A stretch of 64,000 bases of DNA from Cyathus striatus (Eukaryota > Basidiomycota > Agaricomycetes > Agaricales > Nidulariaceae). Positions 21,605-32,800 of this stretch are shown piece after piece (position 1 is the first letter of the stretch; each line of letters opens with the position of its first letter). A model generated the notes under the pieces. It had not been told where the DNA came from. It ran no database searches and saw nothing but the letters and a program-made list of their open reading frames with translations. The DNA lies in contig JAOVFP010000009.1 of NCBI GenBank assembly GCA_025738555.1, positions 1,550,001 through 1,614,000 of the forward strand, written 5' to 3'. The position numbers and the translations under genes were made by a program.

Positions 21605-23202
21605 CAGTAATTTACACTCCCCCAAGAGGTCTGTACAGACCCGTACAGACCTGTATAGATACCATACAGAATTTATATAGTAGCTATTATTATTATTAGA
21701 GGTGATTATTCTATATGGATTCCATACATATTCTGCATGGATTCTGTGTGGATTTATGCATTGCTGCCTTGTCACACATGTCAAGTGTAACCCTAGGTGA
21801 AAAGTGTCACACTATACAAAATCCATGATACACTCAATATATAGTATCATTCTCAATGCATAATATCACACTTAATGCATAGTGTTATGCTTAATGTAGT
21901 GTCACACTCAACACTTAGTGTCACGCTTAATGCAGAGTGTCACACTCAACACTTAGTGTCACGCTTAATGCAGAGTGTCACACTCATCACTTAGTGTTAT
22001 GCTTAATGCATAGTGTCACACTCAATACTTAGTGTCATGCTTAATGTATAGTGTTATGTTTAATGTATAGTGTCACACTTAATGCATAGTGTCATGTTTA
22101 ATGTATAGTGTCACACTCAATGTTTAGTGTGACACTCAACACTTAGTGTCACGCTTAGTCACACTCAACGCTTAGTGTCACACTCAACGCTTAGTGTCAC
22201 ACTCAACGCTTAGTGTCACACTCAACGCTTAGTGTCACACTCAACGCTTAGTGTCACACTCAACGCTTAGTGTCACATTCAACGCTTAGTGTCACACTCA
22301 ACACTTAGTGTCACGCTTAGTCACACTCAACACCTAGTGTCACACTTAATGCATAGTGTCATGTTTAATGTATAGTGTGACACTCAACACTTAGTGTCAC
22401 ACTTAGTTACACTCAATGCTTAGTGTCACACTTAGTTACACTCAATGCTTAGTATCACACTCAACACCTAGTGTCACACTCAACGCTTGGTGTCACACTC
22501 AATACTTAGTGTCACACTCAACACTTAGTGTCACACTCAACACTTAGTGTCACACTCAACACTTAGTGTCACACTCAACACTTAGTGTCACACTCAACAC
22601 TTAGTGTCACACTCAACACTTAGTGTCACACTCAACGCTTAGTGTCACACTCAACACCTAGTGTCACACTCAACGCTTAGTGTCATGCTTAGTTGCACTC
22701 AACACTTAGTGTCACGCTTAGTCACACTCAACACTTAGTGTCACGCTTATAGTGTCACATTTAATGTATAGTGTCACACTCAACACCTAGTATCACACTC
22801 AACACCTAGTGTCACATTTATTGTGTCACATTTAATGTATAGTGTCACGCTCAACACCTAGTGTCACACTCAACACCTAGTGTCACATTTATCATGTCAC
22901 ATTTAATGTATAGTGTCACACTCAACACCTAGTGTCACGCTTATGGTGTCACATTTAACGTATAGTGTCACACTCAACACCTAGTATCACACTCAACACC
23001 TAGTGTCATGCTTAATGCAGAGTGTCACATGCAAGGAAATAAGTATAATAAAATTCTGTACAGAATTTTCAGGTCTGTAATGCGGAATTCGAGGAATTCT
23101 GTGTAATCCGTACGGAATTTTCGGAATCTGTGCGGAATCTGTACAGACCAAAAAAACCTCTGCCAAAATGAAAAAATCTGTACAGATTCCGCACGGACTC
23201 CG
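21605..23202. mobile_element. hAT-like non-autonomous element, copy 3, right end lost, expanded satellite core
   Basis: It begins CAGTAATTTACACTCCCCC as in copies 1 and 2. Its core (21830-23010) is the longest of the three and includes a run of near-perfect 19-bp units TTAGTGTCACACTCAACGC (about 22160-22680). The right subterminal zone starts as in the other copies (GGAAATAAGTATAATAAAAT near 23034) but stops at 23202, where the Plavaka terminal repeat begins. The AGTGTAAAGAGCTC end is missing and does not reappear beyond the Plavaka element. Confidence 0.8.
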
Positions 23203-23536
23203 CATCAGCAAAACACGCATGACTTTCACATGCCTTTAATGGTCTTTAGAAAGACAAAAAAGACCCAAAAGACTTCAAAAGGTCTGAAAGGCTAAAGGCA
23301 ATATGGACTTTATAAATCTAGGTCCATTGTCTTTGCTAGTAATATTTTACTTTATAAAGAGAATATGTCTTTGTAAATACAATAAAAGGTGTATGTACCT
23401 TTTGAAAGCTGTGTGAAGGGCTATCTAAAGGCACTTTAAAGGCAGACTTCTCTGTAGGTTCTCATTGAAATAATAGAGCAGGGGTTTATATTTAAGAGCC
23501 AGGCATGTATAATATACATAGATGACAATAACCTAT

Positions 23537-26126
23537 TTAATTTTCGCTCACGTCGTCGGTGAATAACTCCATATCTGGGTCATACAAGTCGTTGTCAGCA
23601 TCCTCCCCCATATCTATTACAATCTCGTTATTATTACGAACAACCTTCTTGACATCCTTTCCCTTCTTTCTTCCATAGTACGATGTTGTATCTTCAAGTA
23701 TTTGTACCCAGTAACGACGTGAGAGCTTGGATATTGCACTGTCCCAGAGTGAATGCTGGATAAACAAAGTGGGCTCCTTCGTTGTGGGGTTGATGGCCTC
23801 ATAGTCAGCCCAGTTCGCCTTTGAGAAGTTTCCCCCAGAGCCGGAGGGAACACTAACCTCCCCGGTCATGTTGTACATCAACGCGCGATGAACCTGTCAA
23901 GAATGGCATTAAACTGAGATAAAAATAGATAGCGAAGGATATTTACGGCCTGAATCGCCATGATGAGAGCGGTTTTCGGCTCCAGGTTGAAATCGAAATC
24001 CGGCAGATGATGTACAGTAACCAGGTCCATATGATGGGCCAGCGTTCGTATAACCAACTTGCCACGAAATATTCCCTGAATACAGTAGTTAGCGGTACTT
24101 GACATGAATAGAACAAATATAGCTTACTCGATTCCCTTCCAAAGCTGAGTCGCCATAGGCACTAAGCCATAAAAAGGGGCGCTCCCTCTTTCGTAGCTCA
24201 GTGGTGTCTCCAATCATCTCTCGAACAAAACTTGCTCGCTCAGATTTGCTCGTAAGCTCTCATTCAGCTAGTTCATCTTCGATAGCCTTCATACCAGCGA
24301 TAGCGAACCCGTGAAGCCAGTTTGTATTAACATCGCGACACATCTGCAAATACATATCAGACAAGGAGCAAGAAGAAATAGAGCACATACCAGTTTGTAA
24401 ATGAACTTGAAGAGATCACTATCACCATTCCTTCCGTCTGGGCTGATTGGATAGCATTCAACAACTTCGTTCCAAATCATTGCTGCTGCTGCTGGTACAA
24501 GTGGCTCCCAGGGCTCCGCAGAACCCATGTGATCATATATGCGAGGCATGATGTCCATCTTGAACAGTACATTGGTACCTGGGGGTAATGCACTGTGAGT
24601 AGGGCGGGGGGGACGAGGCCTGCGTGCTGGCTGTGGAATGTAAAGGCACGATCTTAAGGGCCATTGCCTGTGACAGTGATGTCAAGAAAAACAATACAAA
24701 ATCCGAAATTGCATAACAAACATACCTGTTCACCATAAGCAACACCCGTTCTCATATCCAAAAGGTGCTCTCCATTGTTCTTTTCGTCTTCAGAAGGAAT
24801 TCCACCAGGCTTTACAATCTCATCTTCTTCATCGGATGGTGCAGTAGTCGAAGCACGCCAGACACCACCACAAGAAGAAACTTGTTCTGGGTGAGTGAAG
24901 CGATGGTTCTGCCACCCTTTGAGAAGACCTGATGGTGGAAGCGGAGCCTTTTTAGCTTTCTTTGCAGTCGACAAGCTGGATAAGAGAAGTTGTGAGAATA
25001 GAAAGTGATGCAGTACAGCAGGGGATGAAACAAACATAGTCACGGAAGATGACAGCGCCCGCTTTCGGCCCAGGTCTCCAACTTCCGCATTTGGACTATT
25101 CTGATCGTTGATTGGTCCCTTTGGCATGAGCTGTCGGACCTCATTCCGATATTGCAATCCCCCCTTCACCTTCAGTTGCGCACTCCGCTTACCACCCAAA
25201 CGTGTGTCGGGCTCATCGTTCTCCAGTTCATCGTTCTCCAGTTCATCATTCTCTAGCTCATCATTCTCCAGCTCATCGACTTCATCATCTAGCCCATACT
25301 CGGACTCTGACAGAGCTGGTTTGCTGGCAGTGCTGGCATAGTCGCTTGCGTTGCTGACATCTATCGAAACTTCAAATGATTGAGTTATCAATTGAAGCCT
25401 GAAGGTGAAAGTACATTGTCCTACCAATGTCTGGAATGCTGGGTGACTGCTGGGTCTCAACTTCGTCAACATTGACATCAATGTCATTGTCCTCCTCCGA
25501 AATGTCTACATGTAGAATGTCAGAACAACGAATCAATCGATGCAATGTAAAACTGTACAACCACCCCCATGTCGTACAGAAGGTTTTCTAACTGGTGCAT
25601 TTCTTCGTTGATGTTGAGTAGAGAAGTAACCTGTATCTTTGTTAGCATCATCTTTGTCCTGACTTTCAGCTGATTAGGAGTTAGAGAAGAAGTTTAACAA
25701 GATTCGTATGTGGTCATACCGATTTGACTATCCACCTGGCTTCAACTCTTCGAATGGGTAGCAGGAGGTGGCATAGTACGACGAGGGATATTGAGTTTAT
25801 CAGGTGGGTGGTTAACTTCAGTATGAGCTGCTTTCAGACGACGTCTTGACTCCTGTTGCTTTGCTGCTGCAGACTTCTTTGCGGCATCCTGCTTTCGCTT
25901 CTGTTCTTCTGCTTTGACCTCCTTCGCCTCACGCTCAGCTTGAACCTGTGAAGACGGGCGGCGAGTGCTTGAAACATCTACAAAGCCAGGATGCGATGTC
26001 TTATTTCTGGAGCAAGTTTTCATACTATCAACACGGTGGGAGGAGATGTCAGACGTGTAAAGGATGGGGATAGGATATAATTGAAGTTGAGAGGCAGTTG
26101 GGGAGTGGGAGAGTTGGGAACTCATG
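23537..26126 (-). CDS. Plavaka-associated accessory protein 1 (uncharacterised)
   Basis: A multi-exon gene running leftward from ATG 26126 (MSSQLSHSP), or from 26023 (MKTCSRNKTSHPGF) if judged by the paralogue. It ends near 23537. Visible parts: a basic N-terminal block (NKTSHPGFVDVSSTRRPSS, VQAEREAKEVKAEEQKRK) of coiled-coil type; an acidic segment with four ELEND repeats (about 25200-25280); a middle domain with MDIMPRIYDHMGS and AAAMIWNEVVECYPIS; and a C-terminal domain with LFIQHSLWDSAISKLSRRYW and GRKKGKD, followed by an acidic end. The paralogue at 40172-42468 matches in the same order: NKTTRPGQVV, VQAEKE, YDYLGGCNAWTVIP, IIRIWNVIFPEF, STLWDARIDIL, RKGKGK. I know no named domain for it. 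The position, divergent from the transposase in both elements, suggests a role in transposition or its control. Exact exon borders are not all fixed. Confidence 0.7.
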
Positions 26127-26385
26127 TCGATTGTTGATGTGGCACGATTATGTGTTGGTATGCCGCTTGTTGTCTCGCCTTGTCTCGCCACTTCATTTTG
26201 GATGGAATTTCCATGTATTGGCATGCTGCTTGTTGTCTCGCCCTGTCTAGCCGCTTCACCCCAAATGGAATTCTCCTGGAGCTCTAGGCTCCATTACTCA
26301 GTGCTGGTTTACTGACCAACCACTATTTACATTTTGTTACTCGCACATCAACGCTCTCAATACAACTATAGTATCCTACAACTTC
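26127..26385. promoter_or_regulatory. divergent promoter region of Plavaka 1 with a 60-bp tandem duplication
   Basis: The 259 bp between the two start codons contain a diverged direct repeat: GCCGCTTGTTGTCTCGCC at about 26162 and GCTGCTTGTTGTCTCGCC at about 26226. It probably drives both genes. Repeated units this close to both starts are candidates for transposase or host factor binding. Confidence 0.45.
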
Positions 26386-29300
26386 ATGCATCGTCATCAT
26401 CATTCACTACAACAGTATGTATGTACATATCCAGGATGCACCAAAATCTGTCGCAATCCCAGTGGTCTTACGCAACATAAATTGTCTTGCAAATTCAACC
26501 CACAAAATCAACACATACCCTTGCCAATTCCTGAATATCTTCCTGACAATCCTACTATACTGAACTCGCCTAGCTCCCCCATGAACCCAGAATGCCTACA
26601 TTCACAACCATCCTGGACCAGACATCAACCTTCAGGTACTTATATCAGGGAACATCCATATCTTGATGGTGCATTGTTTATATTAATAATCTCAACTACT
26701 CTCACTTATGTTCACTCTCTGTAGCACAGCATTGTGATGAAAATGGGTATGACCTATCTGATGGAGCACCTCCCCCTTCCAAGTCTTCAAGCCTTGAAGA
26801 AAATCAACCCAGTGACATACCAACTTATCCATTTGAAGATGTTGAAGAGTTTGAGCTTGCGGAACTCATTTACAAGAAGATACAGATGTCAGCATCTGAA
26901 ATTAACTCAATTATGGATGTCTGGACTCGCTTTAATGAACGCAACATGCCAGACATCAGTGCTCCATACTCTAGCTCTAAGGATTTGTATGATACAATTG
27001 ATGCTATTCCTAATGGAGACATTCCATGGCAAGCATTTACGGTACAGTATGCAGGTGAAATTAATCCAGATTCTCCTTCTTGGATGACAAAACCATATGA
27101 AGTCTGGTTTCGGGACCCTCTTGCTGTCATGGAGGCTCAGATAGCAAATGCTGATCTTGCAAGTGAAATGGATTTTGCACCAAAGCGAGTTAAGGGGCCA
27201 GATGGTCAACGACAATACTGTGACTTTATGTCAGGTAATTGGGCATGGGATCAAGCAGTATGTATTCAGACATCTCATGAATATCTAATTATTAACATCT
27301 ATTGTCTGACATATCAATCCTTGACAGGATAAAATAGCTGAGGATCCTGAAACACATGGTGCCATGTTTGCACCTGTCATACTTGGAAGTGACAAGACTA
27401 CAGTTTCTGTTGCAACAGGGCAAAATGAGTACTACCCACTTTATGCATCACTTGGGAATGTACAAAATCATGTTTGCCATGTGCATCGTAATGCAGTTGC
27501 AGTTATTGGTTTTCTTGCTATACCAAAGAGTGAGTATGCTATTCACAACAAAATACCAGACCCTTGACCAATGACATAAATAGCGGACCAGGAGCATGAG
27601 AATAGTACAGAATTTCAAAAGTTTCAACGCCAACTCTTCCACTCATCACTCAGATGCATTCTTCAATCATTGAAACCTTGGATGAAGAAACCCAAAGTCA
27701 CACGTTGTGGCAATGGTTATTTCTATCGAGTTATATATGGTTTAGGTCCATATATAGCTGATTACCCTGAGCAATGCCTTCTGGCATGTGTGGTCTCAGG
27801 CTGGCATGCAAAGTAAGCTGTATATTTGAGTTTGACTATGATCATTGACACTTATCAAAATCTAACTTCTTTTTAGATGTACTGCACTTCCAAATAATCT
27901 TGATAATGATGAAGACACATTTCCTCAGTCATTTGAAATTACCAAAGACTACTATGAAGGGGCAGGTGGTAATGCAAAACATTTATGGGATGGTTATGGT
28001 ATTATTGCAGATATTATAGTATGTTTTATTGTTCTTAAATTTGTTGTATTATTAATGTATGAGACATAGCCATTCACTGCTGACTTCCCACGAGCCGACA
28101 TTCATGAGCTATTAGCTCCTGATCTTCTTCATCAGCTCATCAAAGGATCATTTAAGGACCATTTAGTTGATTGGGTTGTTAAGTACATCAATATTACATA
28201 TGATAAGAGAGAGGCAAAGAGAATTCTGGACCAAATTGATAAACGGTGAGTAAATTTCATATATTATACATTTATACCAGTTAAAGTGAATGGTTTTATT
28301 ACAGAATTGATATAGTACCACCATTTCCAGGCCTACGCAACTTTCATCAAGGTCGTAAATTTAAACAGTGGACTGGTGATGATTCCAAAGCATTGATGAA
28401 GGTTTTCCTCCCTGCAATTGCTGGGTTGGTACCTGATCAGATGGTTCGCTCACTTGCTTTGTTCTTGGAATTCTGCTATTTTGTCTGCCGCTCCATAATT
28501 GATGAGCAAACTCTTACAAAAATCGACAACATTGTTAAAGATTTTCACCGTGAACGTGAGATTTTTATTGAGACTGGTTGTCGTGACTCAGGCACTATTT
28601 CATTACCCCGTCAGCATTCAATTGTCCATTACCGATGGCTTATACAGCAGTTTGGTGCTCCAAATGGACTATGCTCATCTATTACAGAGTCCAAGCATAT
28701 CAAGGCTGTCAAGGAACCATGGCGTCGATCTAATCGTCACAATGCACTTGGTCAAATGCTACTTACAAATGAAAGACTTGACAAGCTAAGTGCTTTTCGT
28801 GTCAAACTCCAATCACATGGGATTATTCCTGGAACACTTGCAATGACATCAACACTCTCTACCCTGCCTATTGACAAGACTACTGATTATAGTGATGAAG
28901 AAGAAGCAGATGACAGTGGCATTAAATCAGATGGAGATGTAAGACTTCCAGGTCGACCAGGTGAATCTATTATTATTATTATTCATTCATATACTTAAAC
29001 ATACCACACCTCACTGAATATGTTCGTCGGTTCCTCTATGATCAGTTGTATCCAGAATCAGATATTATGGGCATGGAAGTTGATTTGGATGTTTGCCCAG
29101 ATGTTAACCCTCACACAACAGTGAATGTTTTCCATTCTGCAATATCCCACTTCTATGCTCCCAGTGACCTATCTGGAATTGGAGGCATGTGTCGCATGAT
29201 AATTCATGCAACACCATCATGGCGTCATGGAAACCCAAGGCATGACTGTGTATATGTTGGAAAGGATCAAGATTACAGTGGCTTTCAAGGGTTAAATGCT

Positions 29301-29621
29301 GCTCAAGTTCATATATTTCTTTCATTTATGTACAATGGTGTGGAGCACTGCTGTGCATTGGTCCACTGGTTTGAAACATATGGTGATTCTCCTTGTGGGA
29401 ACACAGGTTTGTGGAGGGTAGAGCCACAATTTGATGCACATCAGCATCAAGTTTCTTCTATCATTCATATTGACACAATTCTTCGTAATGCTCACTTGAT
29501 ACCAGTTTATGGAGATAGTTTTGTTCCACATGATATGACAGATAGTGACTCCCTTCATGCATTTGCTCTTTATTTTGTTAATAAGTATGCAGATCACCAT
29601 AGTCATGAGATAGCCTTTTAA
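26386..29621 (+). CDS. Plavaka transposase 1 (probably frameshifted near its end)
   Basis: The start is ATG 26386 (MHRHHHSLQQYVCTYPGC). A C2H2 finger (CTYPGCTKICRNPSGLTQHK) opens the protein. After spliced joins come YPFEDVEEFELAELIYKK, IPWQAFTVQYAGE, MTKPYEVWFRDP, DFMSGNWAWDQA, ILGSDKTTVSVATGQNEYYP, NAVAVIGFLAIPK, GPYIADYPEQCLLACVVSGW, HLWDGYGI, LRNFHQGRKFKQWTGDD, FGAPNGLCSSITESKHIKAV and EPWRRSN. These are the landmarks of the Plavaka transposase family (CMC/CACTA-related). Introns such as GTATGTATTCAG..GACAG at about 27261 keep the frame. Near 28963-28990, at an ATT microsatellite, the frame that gave GDVRLPGRPG meets a stop, while YLNIPHLTEYVRRFLYDQ continues in another frame with no acceptor AG between. 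A frameshift is the likely reason. The last exon ends NKYADHHSHEIAF. Confidence 0.85.
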
Positions 29622-29882
29622 CTATGTACTTATAATTTATTACATTACTATTATACTAATAGTATATTTACAATGGAACTGTATTGTTGATGTATTGAAT
29701 AGCAGTGAAATATACCAAAGCTAAAAGACTTCACTTAAAGCTCAAAGGGCTGAAAGTTCAACATTCATGTCAAAGTAAAAGTTTGTAAAAGACACCAAAA
29801 GACAAAAAAGTAAAAGACCACATTGAAATCTCAAAGTCAAAGACCCATGTGAAAGTCAAAGGCACAAAAAGTCATGCATGTT

Positions 29883-32800
29883 TTACTGATGAGCGATAGA
29901 CTCCCCAGACGTTGCGACCACTCCATATCGAGCAGCAATAGACTCCCCGGACGTTGCGCCCGCTTCATATCGAGCAGCGATAGACTCCCTGGACATTGTG
30001 CCCGCTCCATATCGAGCAGCGATAGACTCCCCGGACATTGTTCCCGCTCCATATCGAGCAGCGATAGACTCCCCGGACGTTGCGCCCGCTCCATATCGAG
30101 CAGCGATAGACTCCCCGGACATTGTTCCCGCTCCATATCGAGCAGCGATAGACTCCCCGGACGTTGCGCCCGCTCCATATCGAGCAGCGATAGACTCCCC
30201 GGACATTGTGCCCGCTCCATATCGAGCAGCGATAGACTCCCCAGACGTTGCACCCGCTCCATATCGAGCAGCAATAGACTCCCCAGACGTTGCGCCCGCT
30301 CCATATCGAGCAGCGATAGACTCCCCAGACGTTGCACCCGCTCCATATAGAGCAGCAATAGACTCCCCGGGCGTTGCGTCCGCTCCATATCTAGCAGTGG
30401 ATGGACCCCCCACGGAGCTGGTGATAGATTGCGTGGTGTCTGTCGAGGAGGTTACAGCACCAAATCGAGGCCTCGAAGTGACCGAACCTCCAGTTCCGCC
30501 AGCTGCGTACGAGCGGTGTCGGGGTGTAGTCGTTGATGCAGACGAATCACCAGAATTCACCCGATGCCAGGGGGTCGGGCCTGACTCACCGCCTCCATGT
30601 CCTCCGTACTGAGGTGTCGATCCGGCGCCACCACCTGCGTAGCTGCTGCTGAGAGATGAGTACGAGGAAGAGGCAGTGGCAGGATCATCAGTCGCCTTTG
30701 CGCCATACGAAGGTTTTGAGGCGGCAGCAACAGGAGACTTCTTGCCGAATTGTTCGTGCCAGCAGCGTAGCTCGCTGTGGCTTCCTGAGGTAGATGAGGC
30801 AGGCACCTCGTTCATTGCCTGCAAGAAGTGAGACATTTTCACGATGCGTTTGCTGATTCTCTCCTTTGCAGCTTCCGTCTCCACTGTCTGCTCGCCGTCC
30901 TTCTTCTCATCCTTATCGTCGTTCTTCTTAGCATCTTTCTTTTCATCATTCTTCTCCTCGTCATTCTTTCCCTCGTCCTTGGGTTTGTATACCTTCCAGC
31001 TAAAGGTCCCAAGTGCCTCCTTAACCGAAGCCATAGCAGCAGACACACATAAATCTTCAGACAAAAAGCATCAGACATGCAACTTGCAGATAAACAATCC
31101 CCACATACTCTTAAGATCAGACCCAGAATAGCTGACAGTTTTTTGAGAAATCTCAGTCAATGTAAGACCCTCTTCAAGAGTCTCGTCGCGCAGATGTAGT
31201 TTGAGGATTTCTAAGATCGAATTATCAAGGCTTGATCAAAATGAGATAAGTAAACTTACTCTCTCGCTCATCCTCACCAGGCACATCCACGATCATTCGA
31301 CTTGGCAGACGACGGAGAACAGCATCGTCGATATCATGAGGCTAAATAATAATGAGCATCAGCAGGCAACGAGAAAACACCTAACACACCCTATTCGTAG
31401 CGCCGATCACAATAACACCAGCATCCTTGTTCTTCTTCGCGGACCGAAGACCATCCATAGACTGAAGGAACTCGGCAAGCTGTAATGCACACCATTAGAC
31501 GTTATAAGCATCAAAACAAAGAGAAAAACCTACAATATCCCTGACCCACTTCATATCATTAATCTGTCGCCTACAAAATAAAGAATCCAGCTCATCAATG
31601 AAGATGAGACAGGGAGCAAGGCGGTAGGCAAGACTCTGAAAGATAACCGTCAGCACAAATCAACGGCGAGTGCAAGAAATAAACTAACAAATACAGCGTT
31701 CACTAACTTCTCCGATTCTCCAACATATTTATCCATAATATCGCTAGGCTTGATCGCAAGCATCCGCGCACCGCATTCTTTAGCAACGGCTCTACAAATC
31801 AGGGTCTTACCAGTTCCAGGGGGGCCGTAAAGTAGAACACCACCGATAGCCTCCTTGGCAAGCACCCCGGACTTGAACGCCGTAGGAAACAAGAGGGGCA
31901 ACGAAACGATCGTGCGAAGCGTTTCTACCGTACTTTCCGAGATGCAAACATCGTCGAAGGATGTATCGAGGCAGCCTACACGCATGATTAATACACTAGC
32001 AGACGCATCATAAAATGAAACACACCAATGTCGACGATACAGCTGAGAAGATCCGTCTCATACCTCGTAAGATCAACAGCTGCCTTAACCTTCTTAATAA
32101 TAGGATCCTTATCCTCATTTTCGTCAGCGTCAGCAACAGAAGACTTCTTGCCGAATTGTTCGTGCCAGCGGCGTAGCTCGCTGTGGCTTCCTGAGGTAGA
32201 TGAGGCAGGCACCTCGTTCATTGCCTGCAAGAAGTGAGACATTTTCACGATGCGTTTGCTGATTCTCTCCTTTGCAGCTTCCGTCTCCACTGTCTGCTCG
32301 CCGTCCTTCTCATCCTTATCGTCGTTCTTCTTAGCGTCTTTCTTTTCATCATTCTTTTCCTCGTCATTCTTTCCCTCATCCTTGGGTTTGTATACCTTCC
32401 AGCTAAAGGTCCCAAGTGCCTCCTTAACCGAAGCCATAGCAGCAGACACACATAAATCTTCAGACAAAAAGCATCAGACATGCAACTTGCAGATAAACAA
32501 TCCCCACATACTCTTAAGATCAGACCCAGAATAGCTGACAGTTTTTTGAGAAATCTCAGTCAATGTAAGACCCTCTTCAAGAGTCTCGTCGCGCAGATGT
32601 AGTTTGAGGATTTCTAAGATCGAATTATCAAGGCTTGATCAAAATGAGATAAGTAAACTTACTCTCTCGCTCATCCTCACCAGGCACATCCACGATCATT
32701 CGACTTGGCAGACGACGGAGAACAGCATCGTCGATATCATGAGGCTAAATAATAATGAGCATCAGCAGGCAACGAGAAAACACCTAACACACCCTATTCG

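Larger units (their letters stand above)
23203..29891. mobile_element. Plavaka DNA transposon 1, complete from TIR to TIR
   Basis: The left end CATCAGCAAAACACGCATGA and the reverse complement of the right end CATCAGTAAAACATGCATGA differ at two C/T positions over about 24 bp. The element is 6689 bp. Subterminal regions (23225-23460 and 29715-29880) carry repeated AAAGAC/AAAGTC motifs. Inside are two divergently transcribed genes, an accessory gene (minus) and a Plavaka-family transposase (plus), with a shared 5' region. No matching target duplication is seen: the left flank is a truncated hAT-like element and the right flank is an AAA-gene tail, which implies later rearrangement or an insertion at a breakpoint. 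Confidence 0.85.

Noticed and set aside
22160..22680. CRISPR-like regular array
   Set aside because: Units are contiguous 19-mers without spacers, in a fungal transposon core.
7370..23010. Centromeric satellite
   Set aside because: Arrays are short, bounded by transposon ends and separated by LTRs, so a transposon-core explanation fits better.
24654..25487. A single 277-residue protein on the minus strand as annotated from one frame
   Set aside because: It crosses introns. The conserved blocks show the real gene is spliced from 26126 down to 23537.
29874..30612. Plus-strand frames over the AAA tail (PYRAAIDSPD repeats)
   Set aside because: Antisense shadow of the 42-bp coding minisatellite; the minus-strand frame continues the AAA protein.
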